Part shown: one piece after another, positions 35,433 through 44,407 of the stretch
How the letters are laid out: each line of letters begins with the position of its first letter
Numbering within the stretch: position 1 is the first letter of the stretch
Assembly: GCF_001542405.1 (NCBI RefSeq)
Contig: NZ_LNCD01000082.1
Span: 62,001 to 126,000, forward strand
Direction: 5' to 3'
DNA length: 64,000 nucleotides
Source: Rhizobium altiplani
GTDB lineage: Bacteria; Pseudomonadota; Alphaproteobacteria; Rhizobiales; Rhizobiaceae
The notes under the pieces: generated by a model
What the model was told of the DNA's origin: nothing
The model's input: only the letters and a program-made list of their open reading frames with translations
Database searches by the model: none
Position numbers and translations under genes: made by a program

Positions 35433-35461
35433 TTGACGAATGTTGTCAGCTTTTTTAAAAC
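35433..35461 (+). promoter_or_regulatory. Putative suf operon promoter
   Basis: TTGACG at 35433 resembles a -35 element, and TAAAAC, 17 bases on at 35456, is a possible -10. The IRO box starts one base inside the -35, and the ICE box lies just past the -10. The start point is inferred, not known. Confidence 0.35.
35434..35448. promoter_or_regulatory. Iron-responsive (IRO) box, probable RirA site
   Basis: TGA-N9-TCA (TGACGAATGTTGTCA) fits the IRO consensus bound by the iron-sulfur repressor RirA in Rhizobiaceae. It overlaps the putative -35 of the suf operon, so binding when iron is ample would block transcription. Confidence 0.55.
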
Positions 35462-35465
35462 GCAG

Positions 35466-35482
35466 TTTAGAACAATTCGAAA
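35466..35482. promoter_or_regulatory. Iron control element (ICE), probable Irr site
   Basis: TTTAGAA-CAA-TTCGAAA matches the palindromic ICE consensus TTTAGAA-N3-TTCTAAA at 13 of 14 fixed bases. Irr acts at such sites according to haem and iron status in rhizobia. It lies 112 bases before the first suf start codon. Confidence 0.6.
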
Positions 35483-35593
35483 CTTGCATGACGATCCACG
35501 CATTGTGGGATGTGTCATAAGGCAAGCCCGGCCGAAATTTCAAGGAAAATGAGCCGAGCCGCCTCGCAAGGATTTAGCGCAGGACAAAAGATC

Positions 35594-36757
35594 ATGGCGC
35601 CGCCACGCCTTTATCTCGATTGGAACGCGACTTCGCCGCTGCATCCGAATGCGCGCGACGCGGCCCTGCGCGCGTTGGACCTGTTCGGCAATCCAAACTC
35701 GGTCCACGGCGAAGGCCGAGCCGTTCGTGCTGCGATCGAGCATGCACGACGCCAGGTGGCGGCACTTGCAGGGGCTGATCCGGCCCATGTAATCTTTACG
35801 AGCGGCGCGACAGAGGCAGCCAATATGGTGCTGACGCCCGAGTTCAGGATGGGGCGCACGCCGCTTAAAGTCAGCCAGCTTTACTATTCTGCCGTCGAGC
35901 ATCCTGCGGTGCGGGAAGGCGGTCGCTTCCCGAAGGAACAGACGGCGGAAATTCCGGTGACGGAGGCCGGCGTCGTCGATCTCGATGCGCTTGGTGCTTC
36001 GCTTGCCGCTCATGACAAGTCGGCCGGGTTGCCGATGGTCGCGGTCATGCTCGTTAACAACGAGACCGGCATCGTCCAACCGATTGCCGAGGTTGCGAAG
36101 CTGGTGCAGGCGCATGGCTGCCTTCTTGTTGTCGATGCCGTACAGGCAGCCGGTCGCTTGAAGCTGGATATCAACGCGCTCGGCGCCGATTTCCTAATCG
36201 TCTCATCGCACAAGATCGGCGGCCCGAAAGGCGCCGGTGCGCTTGTCACGCGCGGTGAAGTGCTGATGCCGCGACCGCTGATCCATGGCGGCGGCCAGGA
36301 GAAGGGTCACCGCTCGGGGACTGAGAACTCGCTTGCGGTGATCGGGTTTGGTGCTGCCGCCGAAGCTGCGATGGAATTTGAGGCACGCAACGAAGCGATC
36401 TCGGTGCTCCGTGACCGACTGGAAACCGGAATGCGAGGCGCGGCACCTGATGTCGTCATCTACGGCTCCGAGGGCCAGCGCGTTTCGAACACGACTTTCT
36501 TCACCCTTCCGGGGCTGAAGGCCGAAACGGGCCAGATCGCCTTCGATCTCGAAGGTGTGGCGCTTTCTGCCGGGTCTGCCTGCTCGTCCGGCAAGGTCGG
36601 CGAGAGCCATGTCCTGGTTGCCATGGGGCGAGACCCAAAGCTCGGCGCTTTGCGCATTTCGTTGGGCTTTGCCACCACCGAAGAGGAGATCGACAAGGCG
36701 ATTTCGGTCTTCGCGAAAATAGCCGCTCGGCGCAAGCCGGCCGGGGAGGCGGCTTGA
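35594..36757 (+). CDS. sufS2: Cysteine desulfurase, NifS/IscS type (first suf operon gene)
   Basis: A 387-residue PLP-dependent cysteine desulfurase. The ATG at 35594 was chosen because homology begins there (RLYLDWNATSPLHPNAR). PLP lysine is in IVSSHKIGGPKGAGALV and the sulfur-carrying cysteine in SAGSACSSGKVGESHV, the class I (NifS/IscS) signature, unlike the class II SufS encoded four genes later. It removes sulfur from cysteine for cluster building. The rhizobial order sufS2-B-C-D-S1-T(X)-A is the usual one. Confidence 0.93.
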   Translation: MAPPRLYLDWNATSPLHPNARDAALRALDLFGNPNSVHGEGRAVRAAIEHARRQVAALAGADPAHVIFTSGATEAANMVLTPEFRMGRTPLKVSQLYYSAVEHPAVREGGRFPKEQTAEIPVTEAGVVDLDALGASLAAHDKSAGLPMVAVMLVNNETGIVQPIAEVAKLVQAHGCLLVVDAVQAAGRLKLDINALGADFLIVSSHKIGGPKGAGALVTRGEVLMPRPLIHGGGQEKGHRSGTENSLAVIGFGAAAEAAMEFEARNEAISVLRDRLETGMRGAAPDVVIYGSEGQRVSNTTFFTLPGLKAETGQIAFDLEGVALSAGSACSSGKVGESHVLVAMGRDPKLGALRISLGFATTEEEIDKAISVFAKIAARRKPAGEAA

Positions 36758-36772
36758 CCGCTTCATAAATTT

Positions 36773-36896
36773 GCGGAAACGCAATTTTCCGCTTGCCATT
36801 CGGGCTGAAAAGTCCCTTTTGGCCACCTACATACGGGGCAAACGATACTGCCCGAACGACAAGCTGCCGGACCTTTTCTCCGGCAAGATTGGAGAA
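36773..36896 (+). promoter_or_regulatory. Structured leader ahead of sufB
   Basis: Three stem-loops can form in the 143-base gap. One is GCGGAAA-CGCAAT-TTTCCGC (36773-36792). The other two exclude each other: GCCGGA/TCCGGC (36866-36884), and TTCTCC (36876-36881) with GGAGAA (36891-36896), which would hide the sufB ribosome site. This may set sufB translation apart from the desulfurase gene. Confidence 0.4.
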
Positions 36897-36900
36897 TGAC

Positions 36901-38370
36901 ATGCCCGCCGTCCAGGAAACGGTTGATCGCGTTCGTCAGATTGACGTCGATCAATACAAATACGGTTTCGAGACCATTATCGAAATGGACAAGGCGCCCA
37001 AGGGCTTGTCCGAAGACATCATCCGTTTCATCTCCGCCAAGAAGCAGGAGCCGGAGTGGATGCTCGAATGGCGTCTGGAAGCCTACAAGCGCTGGCTGAC
37101 CTTGGAGGAGCCCACCTGGGCTCGCGTCGATTATCCGAAGATCGATTTCAACGACATCTATTACTACGCCGCGCCGAAAAGCACGCCCGGCCCGAAGTCG
37201 CTTGACGAAGTCGATCCTGAAATCCTCAAGGTCTACGAAAAGCTTGGCATTCCGCTCAAGGAGCAGGAAATCCTGGCTGGCGTCGAGAAGCCGAAGATCG
37301 CCGTCGATGCCGTCTTCGACTCTGTCTCCGTTGTCACGACCTTCAAGGAAGAGCTGAAGAAGGCCGGCGTGATCTTCATGTCGATCTCGGAAGCCATTCG
37401 CGAGCATCCGGAACTGGTGCAGAAGTACCTCGGCTCCGTCGTTCCGACCTCCGACAATTACTACGCGACCCTGAACTCGGCCGTCTTCACCGATGGTTCG
37501 TTCGTGTTCGTTCCGAAGGGCGTTCGCTGCCCGATGGAGCTGTCCACCTATTTCCGCATCAACGAAAAGAATACGGGCCAGTTCGAACGCACGCTGATCA
37601 TCGCCGAGGAAGGCGCATATGTCTCATACCTCGAAGGCTGCACCGCGCCGCAGCGCGACGAAAACCAGCTGCATGCCGCTGTCGTTGAGCTCGTTGCGCT
37701 CGATGATGCCGAGATCAAGTACTCGACGGTCCAGAACTGGTATCCGGGCGATGCGCAGGGCAAGGGCGGCATCTACAACTTCGTCACCAAGCGCGGCGAT
37801 TGCCGTGGCGACCGCTCGAAGATTTCGTGGACGCAGGTCGAGACCGGTTCGGCTATCACCTGGAAGTACCCATCCTGCATCCTGCGCGGCGATGACTCCA
37901 GAGGCGAGTTCTACTCGATCGCCGTCTCCAACGGCCACCAGCAGGTCGATAGCGGCACGAAGATGATCCATCTCGGCAAGAACACGTCGAGCCGTATCAT
38001 CTCCAAGGGCATCGCTGCGGGCGTGTCGCAGAACACCTATCGCGGCCAGGTCTCGGCGCACCGCAAGGCATCCAACGCCCGCAACTTCACGCAGTGCGAC
38101 TCGCTGCTGATTGGCGACAAGTGCGGCGCCCACACGGTTCCCTATATCGAGGCGAAGAACTCCACGGCGCAGTTCGAGCACGAGGCGACCACCTCGAAGA
38201 TCTCGGAAGACCAGCTCTTCTATTGCCTGCAGCGCGGCATTCCGGAGGAAGCGGCGATCGCCCTGATCGTCAACGGCTTCGTCAAGGAAGTCCTGCAGGA
38301 ACTGCCGATGGAATTTGCTGTCGAAGCGCAGAAGCTCATCAGCATCTCGCTTGAAGGCAGCGTCGGCTGA
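36901..38370 (+). CDS. sufB: Fe-S cluster assembly protein SufB
   Basis: A 489-residue SufB, scaffold subunit of the SufBCD complex. The ATG at 36901 has GGAGA upstream. Conserved parts include YKYGFETIIEMDKAPKGLSEDIIRFIS, SIQ-type beta-helix repeats in the middle, and GDKCGAHTVPYIEAKNSTAQFEHEATTSKISEDQLFYCLQRGI near the end. Several cysteines, such as EGCTAPQ and KRGDCRG, are kept. A nascent cluster forms on SufB with SufD. Confidence 0.97.
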   Translation: MPAVQETVDRVRQIDVDQYKYGFETIIEMDKAPKGLSEDIIRFISAKKQEPEWMLEWRLEAYKRWLTLEEPTWARVDYPKIDFNDIYYYAAPKSTPGPKSLDEVDPEILKVYEKLGIPLKEQEILAGVEKPKIAVDAVFDSVSVVTTFKEELKKAGVIFMSISEAIREHPELVQKYLGSVVPTSDNYYATLNSAVFTDGSFVFVPKGVRCPMELSTYFRINEKNTGQFERTLIIAEEGAYVSYLEGCTAPQRDENQLHAAVVELVALDDAEIKYSTVQNWYPGDAQGKGGIYNFVTKRGDCRGDRSKISWTQVETGSAITWKYPSCILRGDDSRGEFYSIAVSNGHQQVDSGTKMIHLGKNTSSRIISKGIAAGVSQNTYRGQVSAHRKASNARNFTQCDSLLIGDKCGAHTVPYIEAKNSTAQFEHEATTSKISEDQLFYCLQRGIPEEAAIALIVNGFVKEVLQELPMEFAVEAQKLISISLEGSVG

Positions 38371-38442
38371 CGCGACACGACATGAATGCGCGAGGGCGCG
38401 TGGATCGCGCCTTTCTCCGATTGCTTTTTATGGGAAAACACC

Positions 38443-39198
38443 ATGCTTGAAATTAAGAACCTGCACGCCCGCATCGCCGAAGATGGCACCGAGATCATCC
38501 GCGGCTTGAATCTCACCGTGAAGGCCGGCGAAGTGGCCGCCATCATGGGCCCGAACGGCTCCGGCAAGTCGACGCTCTCCTACATCCTGTCCGGCCGCGA
38601 AGACTACGAAGTCACCGAAGGCGACATCCTCTACAACGGCGAGAGCATTCTGGAGCTCGACGCTGCCGAGCGTGCCGCCAAGGGCATCTTCCTGGCCTTC
38701 CAGTACCCGGTCGAAATTCCGGGCGTTGCCACCATGCAGTTTCTCAAGGTTGCGATGAACGAGCAGCGCAAGGCGCGCGGCGAAGAAGAGCTGAAGACGC
38801 CGGACTTCATGCGCCTCGTCAAGGACGCAGCCGGCAAGCTGCAGATCAACACTGAAATGCTGAAGCGCCCGCTGAACGTCGGTTTCTCCGGCGGTGAGAA
38901 GAAGCGCGCCGAAATCCTGCAGATGGCCCTCCTGCAGCCACAGCTTTGCGTTCTCGACGAAACCGACTCCGGTCTCGACATCGACGCGCTGAAAATCGTT
39001 GCCGACGGCGTCAACGCGCTGCGTTCGCCGGATCGCGCTGTCGTCGTCATCACGCACTACCAGCGCCTGCTCGACTACATCGTCCCTGATACCGTTCACG
39101 TTCTCTACAAGGGGCAAGTGATCAAGTCGGGCGACAAGACGCTGGCACACGAGCTGGAAGCCAATGGCTACGCCGACATCATCGGTGCGGCAGCCTGA
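38443..39198 (+). CDS. sufC: Fe-S cluster assembly ATPase SufC
   Basis: A 251-residue ABC-type ATPase without membrane partner. Walker A is MGPNGSGKSTLSY, the signature is NVGFSGGEKKRAEILQ, Walker B is LCVLDETDSGLDIDAL and the switch histidine is in VVITHYQRLL. It drives conformational change in SufBCD. Start at the ATG at 38443, MLEIKNLHARI, 72 bases after sufB. Confidence 0.97.
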   Translation: MLEIKNLHARIAEDGTEIIRGLNLTVKAGEVAAIMGPNGSGKSTLSYILSGREDYEVTEGDILYNGESILELDAAERAAKGIFLAFQYPVEIPGVATMQFLKVAMNEQRKARGEEELKTPDFMRLVKDAAGKLQINTEMLKRPLNVGFSGGEKKRAEILQMALLQPQLCVLDETDSGLDIDALKIVADGVNALRSPDRAVVVITHYQRLLDYIVPDTVHVLYKGQVIKSGDKTLAHELEANGYADIIGAAA

Positions 39199-39221
39199 TT
39201 GAGGCGGAAAGGACGAGTCTC

Positions 39222-40496
39222 ATGAACATGCAGACGACGAGCCGCCAGACCGCCGCGGAAGCGGCGCTCATCGAGGCTTTCAACAACCAGATCGGCGAAC
39301 TGCCGGGCGACGGTTCGGTCATCGCCATCCGGGACAGGCTGCTTGACGACCTGAAGAAGGCCGGTTTGCCGACGCGCCGCATCGAGGCCTGGCACTATAC
39401 CGACCTCAAGACCCTGCTGCGCGCCATTCCGGATCAGGCTGGCGACGCCGGCTCCGAAGCTCGCGACCCGCTGGTCGAAGAGTCCTCCGTTTTGTCGGTT
39501 ATTCAGGGTGTTCCAGATCTTAAGGCTTCGGTCGATGGTCTGGACATATCAGGCTATGCGGCTCAGCTCTCCAACGGCACGGCTGCCACCAGCCTCGGCG
39601 CGCTCGGCAATGACGACGCGATCGGCCGGATCAACGGCAGCTTCGTTCGCGATGGCTACGTCATTGACGTTGCCTCGGAAACGACGTTTGACGAACCGCT
39701 TGAGATCCAGTTTGTTCACGCTGGCGGCCAGACGCATACGCGCCTGCCGGTCACCTTCGGCGCGAACGTAAAGGCGACGGTCATCGAACGTCACCTTGCA
39801 GTGACTTCGGATTCGGCTTTCGTGTCCCACATCAGTGACATCACGGTTGGCGAGGGTACCGAGCTCACCTGGATCATCACCCAGCAACAGGGCGCTGATG
39901 ATACGCACCTCGGCCAGATCCGTGTCGATCTCGGCGCCGATGCCAAGCTGAAGCTGTTCGTCATCAATGCCGGCGGCAAGCTGGTTCGCCAGGAACTGCA
40001 CATCAAGGTGACTGGCGAGGGCGCCGATCTGACGCTTCGCGGGATCAACCTGCTGGGCGCTGAAACGCATACGGACGTTACCATGGTTCTCGGCCATAAC
40101 GTCCCGCATACAGGTTCCACGGAAGTAATCCGTAACGTCGTCTTCGACCGCGCCAAGGGTGTATTCCAGGGTATGATCCGCGTTGCGCCCGATGCGCAGA
40201 AGACCGACGCGAAGATGGCGTGCAACACGCTATTGATATCTGACGACGCCGAGTTCTCGGTGAAGCCGGAGCTCGAGATCTTCGCTGACGACGTTCAGTG
40301 CGGTCACGGTGCAACCGTTGCCGACATCGACTACAACCATCTCTACTACATGATGGCGCGCGGCATTCCGGAGAACAAGGCGCGCGCCATGCTCGTCAAT
40401 GCCTTCGTTGCCGAAATCGTCGAGGAACTGGAAGACGAAGCTCTGGTCGAGGCGCTGGAAGGCGTCATCTCGGCCTGGCTCGAAAAGCACGCCTGA
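39222..40496 (+). CDS. sufD: Fe-S cluster assembly protein SufD
   Basis: A 424-residue SufD, paralogue and partner of SufB. It has the N-terminal helical part (LPTRRIEAWHYTDLKTLL), a right-handed beta-helix core and the C-terminal DDVQCGHGATVADIDYNHLYYMMARGIPENKARAMLVNAFVAEI, with the cysteine and histidine that take part in cluster formation at the SufB interface (QCGH). It starts 23 bases after sufC. Confidence 0.96.
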   Translation: MNMQTTSRQTAAEAALIEAFNNQIGELPGDGSVIAIRDRLLDDLKKAGLPTRRIEAWHYTDLKTLLRAIPDQAGDAGSEARDPLVEESSVLSVIQGVPDLKASVDGLDISGYAAQLSNGTAATSLGALGNDDAIGRINGSFVRDGYVIDVASETTFDEPLEIQFVHAGGQTHTRLPVTFGANVKATVIERHLAVTSDSAFVSHISDITVGEGTELTWIITQQQGADDTHLGQIRVDLGADAKLKLFVINAGGKLVRQELHIKVTGEGADLTLRGINLLGAETHTDVTMVLGHNVPHTGSTEVIRNVVFDRAKGVFQGMIRVAPDAQKTDAKMACNTLLISDDAEFSVKPELEIFADDVQCGHGATVADIDYNHLYYMMARGIPENKARAMLVNAFVAEIVEELEDEALVEALEGVISAWLEKHA

Positions 40497-40508
40497 TCGG
40501 ATAGCGTC

Positions 40509-41750
40509 ATGGACAAGATAGTTCCGGCAACCGCATACGACGTCGAAGCCATTCGCAAGGATTTCCCGATCCTTGCGAAGGAAGTCTATGGCAAGCCGCT
40601 GGTCTATCTCGACAACGGCGCCTCCGCCCAGAAGCCGCAGGCCGTCATCGACGCGATTTCCCACGCCTATTCGAACGAGTATGCGAACGTTCATCGTGGT
40701 CTGCATTTCCTGTCGAATGCGGCTACGGACGCCTATGAGGGCGCTCGCGAGAAGATCCGGCGCTTCCTGAACGCGCCTGATATCAACGACATCGTGTTCA
40801 CGAAGTCTTCAACGGAAGCGATCAACACCGTCGCCTATGGCTGGGGCATGCCCAAGCTCGGCGAGGGCGACGAGATCGTCATCTCGATCATGGAGCATCA
40901 CTCCAACATCGTACCGTGGCATTTCATCCGTGAGCGGCAGGGTGCCAAGCTGGTCTGGGTACCCGTCGACGACGAGGGTGCTTTCCACGTCGAGGATTTC
41001 GAAAAGAGCCTGACGGAGCGGACCAAGCTCGTCGCGATCACGCATATGTCGAATGCGCTCGGCACGGTGGTTCCGGTCAAGGAAATCTGCCGGATCGCGC
41101 ATGAGCGCGGCATTCCTGTACTGGTCGATGGTTCGCAGGGCGCCGTCCATATGCCTGTCGACGTGCAGGATATCGATTGCGACTGGTACGTGATGACCGG
41201 CCATAAGCTTTACGGGCCGTCGGGCATCGGCGTGCTGTATGGCAAGAAGGAGCGGCTCCGCGAGATGCGGCCCTTCCAGGGCGGCGGCGAGATGATCTTC
41301 GAGGTGACAGAGGATGCCGTGACCTACAACGATCCGCCACATCGCTTCGAAGCTGGCACGCCGCCAATCGTCCAGGCGATCGGGCTCGGCTATGCGCTCG
41401 ACTACATGGAAAAGGTTGGCCGCGAGGCGATCGCGCGCCATGAGGCTGATCTCGCGGCCTACGCCGCGGAGCGGCTGCAGGCGGTCAATTCGTTGCGGGT
41501 GTTCGGCACGGCGCCGGGCAAAGGTGGTATCTTCTCCTTCGAGCTTGCCGGTCTGCATGCACATGACGTGTCGATGGTAATCGACCGTCAGGGTGTTGCC
41601 GTCCGCGCGGGCACGCATTGCGCCATGCCGCTCTTGAAACGCTTCGGCGTCACCTCCACATGCCGCGCGTCCTTCGGGATGTACAATACACGGGCCGAGG
41701 TCGATGCCTTGGCAGATGCGCTTGATTATGCGCGCAAGTTCTTTGCCTAA
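40509..41750 (+). CDS. sufS: Cysteine desulfurase SufS (class II)
   Basis: A 413-residue class II cysteine desulfurase. PLP lysine is in YVMTGHKLYGPSGIGVLYGK, and the active cysteine in VRAGTHCAMPLLKRFG. Class II enzymes need a partner sulfur acceptor such as SufE or SufU; no such gene is in this operon, so the acceptor must lie elsewhere. Called sufS1 in some rhizobial papers. It follows sufD by 12 bases. Confidence 0.96.
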   Translation: MDKIVPATAYDVEAIRKDFPILAKEVYGKPLVYLDNGASAQKPQAVIDAISHAYSNEYANVHRGLHFLSNAATDAYEGAREKIRRFLNAPDINDIVFTKSSTEAINTVAYGWGMPKLGEGDEIVISIMEHHSNIVPWHFIRERQGAKLVWVPVDDEGAFHVEDFEKSLTERTKLVAITHMSNALGTVVPVKEICRIAHERGIPVLVDGSQGAVHMPVDVQDIDCDWYVMTGHKLYGPSGIGVLYGKKERLREMRPFQGGGEMIFEVTEDAVTYNDPPHRFEAGTPPIVQAIGLGYALDYMEKVGREAIARHEADLAAYAAERLQAVNSLRVFGTAPGKGGIFSFELAGLHAHDVSMVIDRQGVAVRAGTHCAMPLLKRFGVTSTCRASFGMYNTRAEVDALADALDYARKFFA

Positions 41751-41761
41751 GGAGTGTCCAT

Positions 41762-42142
41762 ATGAGCTTGGACGAAAGCGAACAGAAGATCGACGTGCGC
41801 GAAGGCATCGTGCATTCCAGCATTCCGGCCGACGAACTGGCGCGGCTGAGCGACGACGTAATTTCGGCGCTCAAGACGGTCTATGACCCTGAAATTCCGG
41901 CTGACATTTTCGAGCTTGGGCTGGTCTACAAGATCGACATCGAAGACGATCGCATGGTGAAGATCATGATGACGCTGACTGCGCCGGGCTGCCCCGTTGC
42001 CGGTGAGATGCCGGGTTGGGTGGAGAACGCGGTCGGCGCGGTTGAGGGCGTATCCGGCGTCGAGGTCGAGATGACCTTCGATCCGCCGTGGACGCCGGAC
42101 AGAATGTCGGAAGAGGCGCAGGTCGCCGTCGGCTGGTATTGA
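41762..42142 (+). CDS. sufT: SUF system DUF59 protein, SufT/SufX type
   Basis: A 126-residue protein with the DUF59/MIP18-like domain: DVISALKTVYDPEIPADIFELGLVYKIDIEDDRMVKIMMTLTAPGCPVAGEMPGWVENAV. The cysteine in PGCPV is the conserved one. SufT-type proteins help mature iron-sulfur enzymes under high demand. Eleven bases after sufS. Confidence 0.93.
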   Translation: MSLDESEQKIDVREGIVHSSIPADELARLSDDVISALKTVYDPEIPADIFELGLVYKIDIEDDRMVKIMMTLTAPGCPVAGEMPGWVENAVGAVEGVSGVEVEMTFDPPWTPDRMSEEAQVAVGWY

Positions 42143-42219
42143 TCGGTTAAGCTACTGGCACTACATTTGAATCATGAAACGCCGGACCTTGAATCCGTGC
42201 GCGGAAGGAGAAAAGGCCC

Positions 42220-42612
42220 ATGGGCTTTGCAATCATGAGCATGACGGAGACCGCTGCGAACCGCGTGAAGGCGATCGTCGAGAACTCCGGACCAGAGGCC
42301 AAAGGCATTCGCGTCGGGATCAAGAAGGGCGGCTGTGCAGGGATGGAGTATACCATCGACCTCGTGACCGATCCGAACGCCAAGGACGATTTGATCGAGC
42401 GGGATGGCGCCAAGGTCTGGGTCGAACCATCAGCAGTGCTCTATCTCCTCGGCACCGAAATGGGCTTCGAGAGCACGACGTTGCGCTCCGGTTTTACCTT
42501 TACCAATCCAAACCAGACGTCTGCGTGCGGCTGCGGCGAATCCGTGGAACTGAAGCCTGCAGACCTTGCGGCGCTTGCTGCCCAGGGCAATGCTGTCGTG
42601 CCTGCGCACTGA
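42220..42612 (+). CDS. sufA: A-type Fe-S carrier SufA
   Basis: A 130-residue A-type carrier that receives clusters from SufBCD and delivers them to apoproteins. The ATG at 42220 has GGAAGGAG upstream. The three cluster cysteines are in KKGGCAGMEYTI and SACGCGESVEL. A C-terminal extension of about 15 residues follows. It is the last suf gene, before the terminator at 42640. Confidence 0.96.
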   Translation: MGFAIMSMTETAANRVKAIVENSGPEAKGIRVGIKKGGCAGMEYTIDLVTDPNAKDDLIERDGAKVWVEPSAVLYLLGTEMGFESTTLRSGFTFTNPNQTSACGCGESVELKPADLAALAAQGNAVVPAH

Positions 42613-42639
42613 TTGTCACAATCATTCGAATTCTCGATG

Positions 42640-42671
42640 AGGCCGCCGGTTCGGCGGCCTTTTTGATTTTA
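42640..42671 (+). terminator. Rho-independent terminator of the suf operon
   Basis: AGGCCGCC-GGTTC-GGCGGCCT forms an 8-bp GC-rich stem with a 5-base loop, followed at once by TTTTTGATTTT. It lies 28 bases after the sufA stop. Confidence 0.9.
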
Positions 42672-42750
42672 CCTCTTCGCAATAGCGCCTTAAAGGCTCT
42701 CTTTCGAAAGTCCGCGGGATTGTCTCCTGTGGAGGGGAAGCGACTGACCA

Positions 42751-43368
42751 ATGCTATTGCTGTTTGCGAAGGGCGCCCTGCTGGGCGTCATCATCACGGC
42801 CCCGCTGGGGCCGATTGGAATGCTGTGTATCAATCGTACATTGGAGCGCGGCTTTACTGCTGGCTTCTCCTGTGGCCTCGGAACGGCACTCGGTGATGCC
42901 GGTTATGCCCTGGTCGCAGTAACCGGAATCGCGGTCTTCGAGCAGGCCATGTCGGTAGCAACGCTGCCTCTGGCGATTGGCGGAGGCTTATTGCTCCTGG
43001 CGCTGGGCTATCGAGGGCTGACGCACGATCCGGTCAGGGCTGCAAATGTCAGGGCGGCGGGCCTCCTGGGCACAACAGCTGCAACGTTTTTTCTGACAAT
43101 CTCCAACCCGGCCACCATTCTCTCCTTTGGCGCGCTGTTCGCCGGTTTCGGGTTGACGGAGGAAACGCGGCGTTTCAGCTCGGCCGTGATCGTGGGCGGC
43201 GTCTTCAGCGGATCGCTTGCTTGGTGGTTTCTTCTGAGCGGTACGGTCAGTGTCGCCAGGGGCAAATTGCCAATGAATTTCACAGCAAAGGTCGTGCGCG
43301 GAACAAGCTATCTGCTGATACTCTTCGGCCTCGCAGCGCTCGCCTCAGCAGCCTACTCGCTCCTCTAG
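42751..43368 (+). CDS. LysE family exporter
   Basis: A 205-residue membrane protein of the LysE/RhtB amino acid exporter family with five or six hydrophobic segments. The start ALLGVIITAPLGPIGMLCINRTLERGFTAGFSCGLGTALGDAGYALVA contains the family signature (PGP-like APLGPIG, then GxxxGLG). Substrate unknown. The gene is preceded by a suf terminator, so it is a separate unit; GTGGAGGGGAAG upstream gives a ribosome site. Confidence 0.9.
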   Translation: MLLLFAKGALLGVIITAPLGPIGMLCINRTLERGFTAGFSCGLGTALGDAGYALVAVTGIAVFEQAMSVATLPLAIGGGLLLLALGYRGLTHDPVRAANVRAAGLLGTTAATFFLTISNPATILSFGALFAGFGLTEETRRFSSAVIVGGVFSGSLAWWFLLSGTVSVARGKLPMNFTAKVVRGTSYLLILFGLAALASAAYSLL

Positions 43369-43442
43369 TTTCAGGCCGGCTCCCTTGAAGGCAGGCAGAA
43401 TCCGCGATAGGCCTGCGACGTCACAAACAAGCGCAAGCCACT

Positions 43443-44402
43443 ATGAATAAACGCATTCTTGTTACCGGCGGCGCCGGCTTCGTCGGCACACATCTTTGCA
43501 GAAGGCTGCTCGACGGAGGGCATCGGGTTGTCTGCATGGATAATTTCTCGACGGGCTCCATGCACAATGTCGCGGAATTGCTCAATAACCCCGCCTTCAG
43601 CTTGCTTACTCAGGACGTGAACGAGGCCGTGAACCTCGAGGTTGACGAGATCTATAACCTCGCATGCCCAGCCTCACCGGTCCATTATCAGGCCGACCCG
43701 ATCGCCACGTTGAAGACGAGTGTCGTCGGCGCGCTCAACATGCTCGAGCTGGCTCGAGACAGGAGTATTCCGGTATTGCAGGCATCGACATCGGAGGTTT
43801 ATGGCGATCCCCATGTCCATCCGCAATCGGAAAACTACTGGGGCAACGTCAATCCGATTGGCCCGCGTGCTTGCTACGACGAGGGGAAGCGGAGCGCCGA
43901 GACATTGTTTTTCGACTATCGCCGCCAGTTCGGACTACCGATCAAGGTCGTGCGCATCTTCAACACCTACGGGCCGCACATGCATCCCGCCGATGGAAGG
44001 GTTGTCGCAAATTTCATCAAGCAGGCGCTATCGGGCGACGACATCACCGTCTATGGCGACGGAACACAGACGCGGTCGTTTTGCTACGTGGATGACCTGG
44101 TCGCGGGTCTGATGGCCATGATGAGCGGTCGTCCGGATGTTACGGGTCCGATCAATCTTGGCAATCCGGAAGAGTTTACGATCCGACAGTTGGCGGACCT
44201 CATCCTCGAATTGACCAACTCCAATTCACGCATCGTCCATCGCCCTCTACCCGTAGACGATCCGCGTCAGAGGTTGCCGGATATCGAAAAGGCGAGGCGG
44301 CTTTTGGACTGGACGCCGAGCGTTCCGCTCCGCGACGGCCTGACGCGCACCATTGCCTACTTCAAGACCGTTCGTGAGGCACCGGTACTGGCAGCCGTTT
44401 AA
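43443..44402 (+). CDS. NAD-dependent epimerase, UDP-glucuronate decarboxylase type
   Basis: A 319-residue extended short-chain dehydrogenase. The NAD motif is VTGGAGFVGTHLCRRLL and the catalytic YxxxK is in RACYDEGKRSAETLFFDY. The sequence PASPVHYQADPIATLKTSVVGALNMLELAR, then RIFNTYGPHMHPADGRVVANFIKQAL, is typical of UDP-glucuronate decarboxylase (UDP-xylose synthase) rather than 4,6-dehydratases. It would make UDP-xylose for surface sugars; the adjacent convergent gene is a CAP10/GT90 glycosyltransferase. Confidence 0.88.
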   Translation: MNKRILVTGGAGFVGTHLCRRLLDGGHRVVCMDNFSTGSMHNVAELLNNPAFSLLTQDVNEAVNLEVDEIYNLACPASPVHYQADPIATLKTSVVGALNMLELARDRSIPVLQASTSEVYGDPHVHPQSENYWGNVNPIGPRACYDEGKRSAETLFFDYRRQFGLPIKVVRIFNTYGPHMHPADGRVVANFIKQALSGDDITVYGDGTQTRSFCYVDDLVAGLMAMMSGRPDVTGPINLGNPEEFTIRQLADLILELTNSNSRIVHRPLPVDDPRQRLPDIEKARRLLDWTPSVPLRDGLTRTIAYFKTVREAPVLAAV

Positions 44403-44407
44403 GCCAG

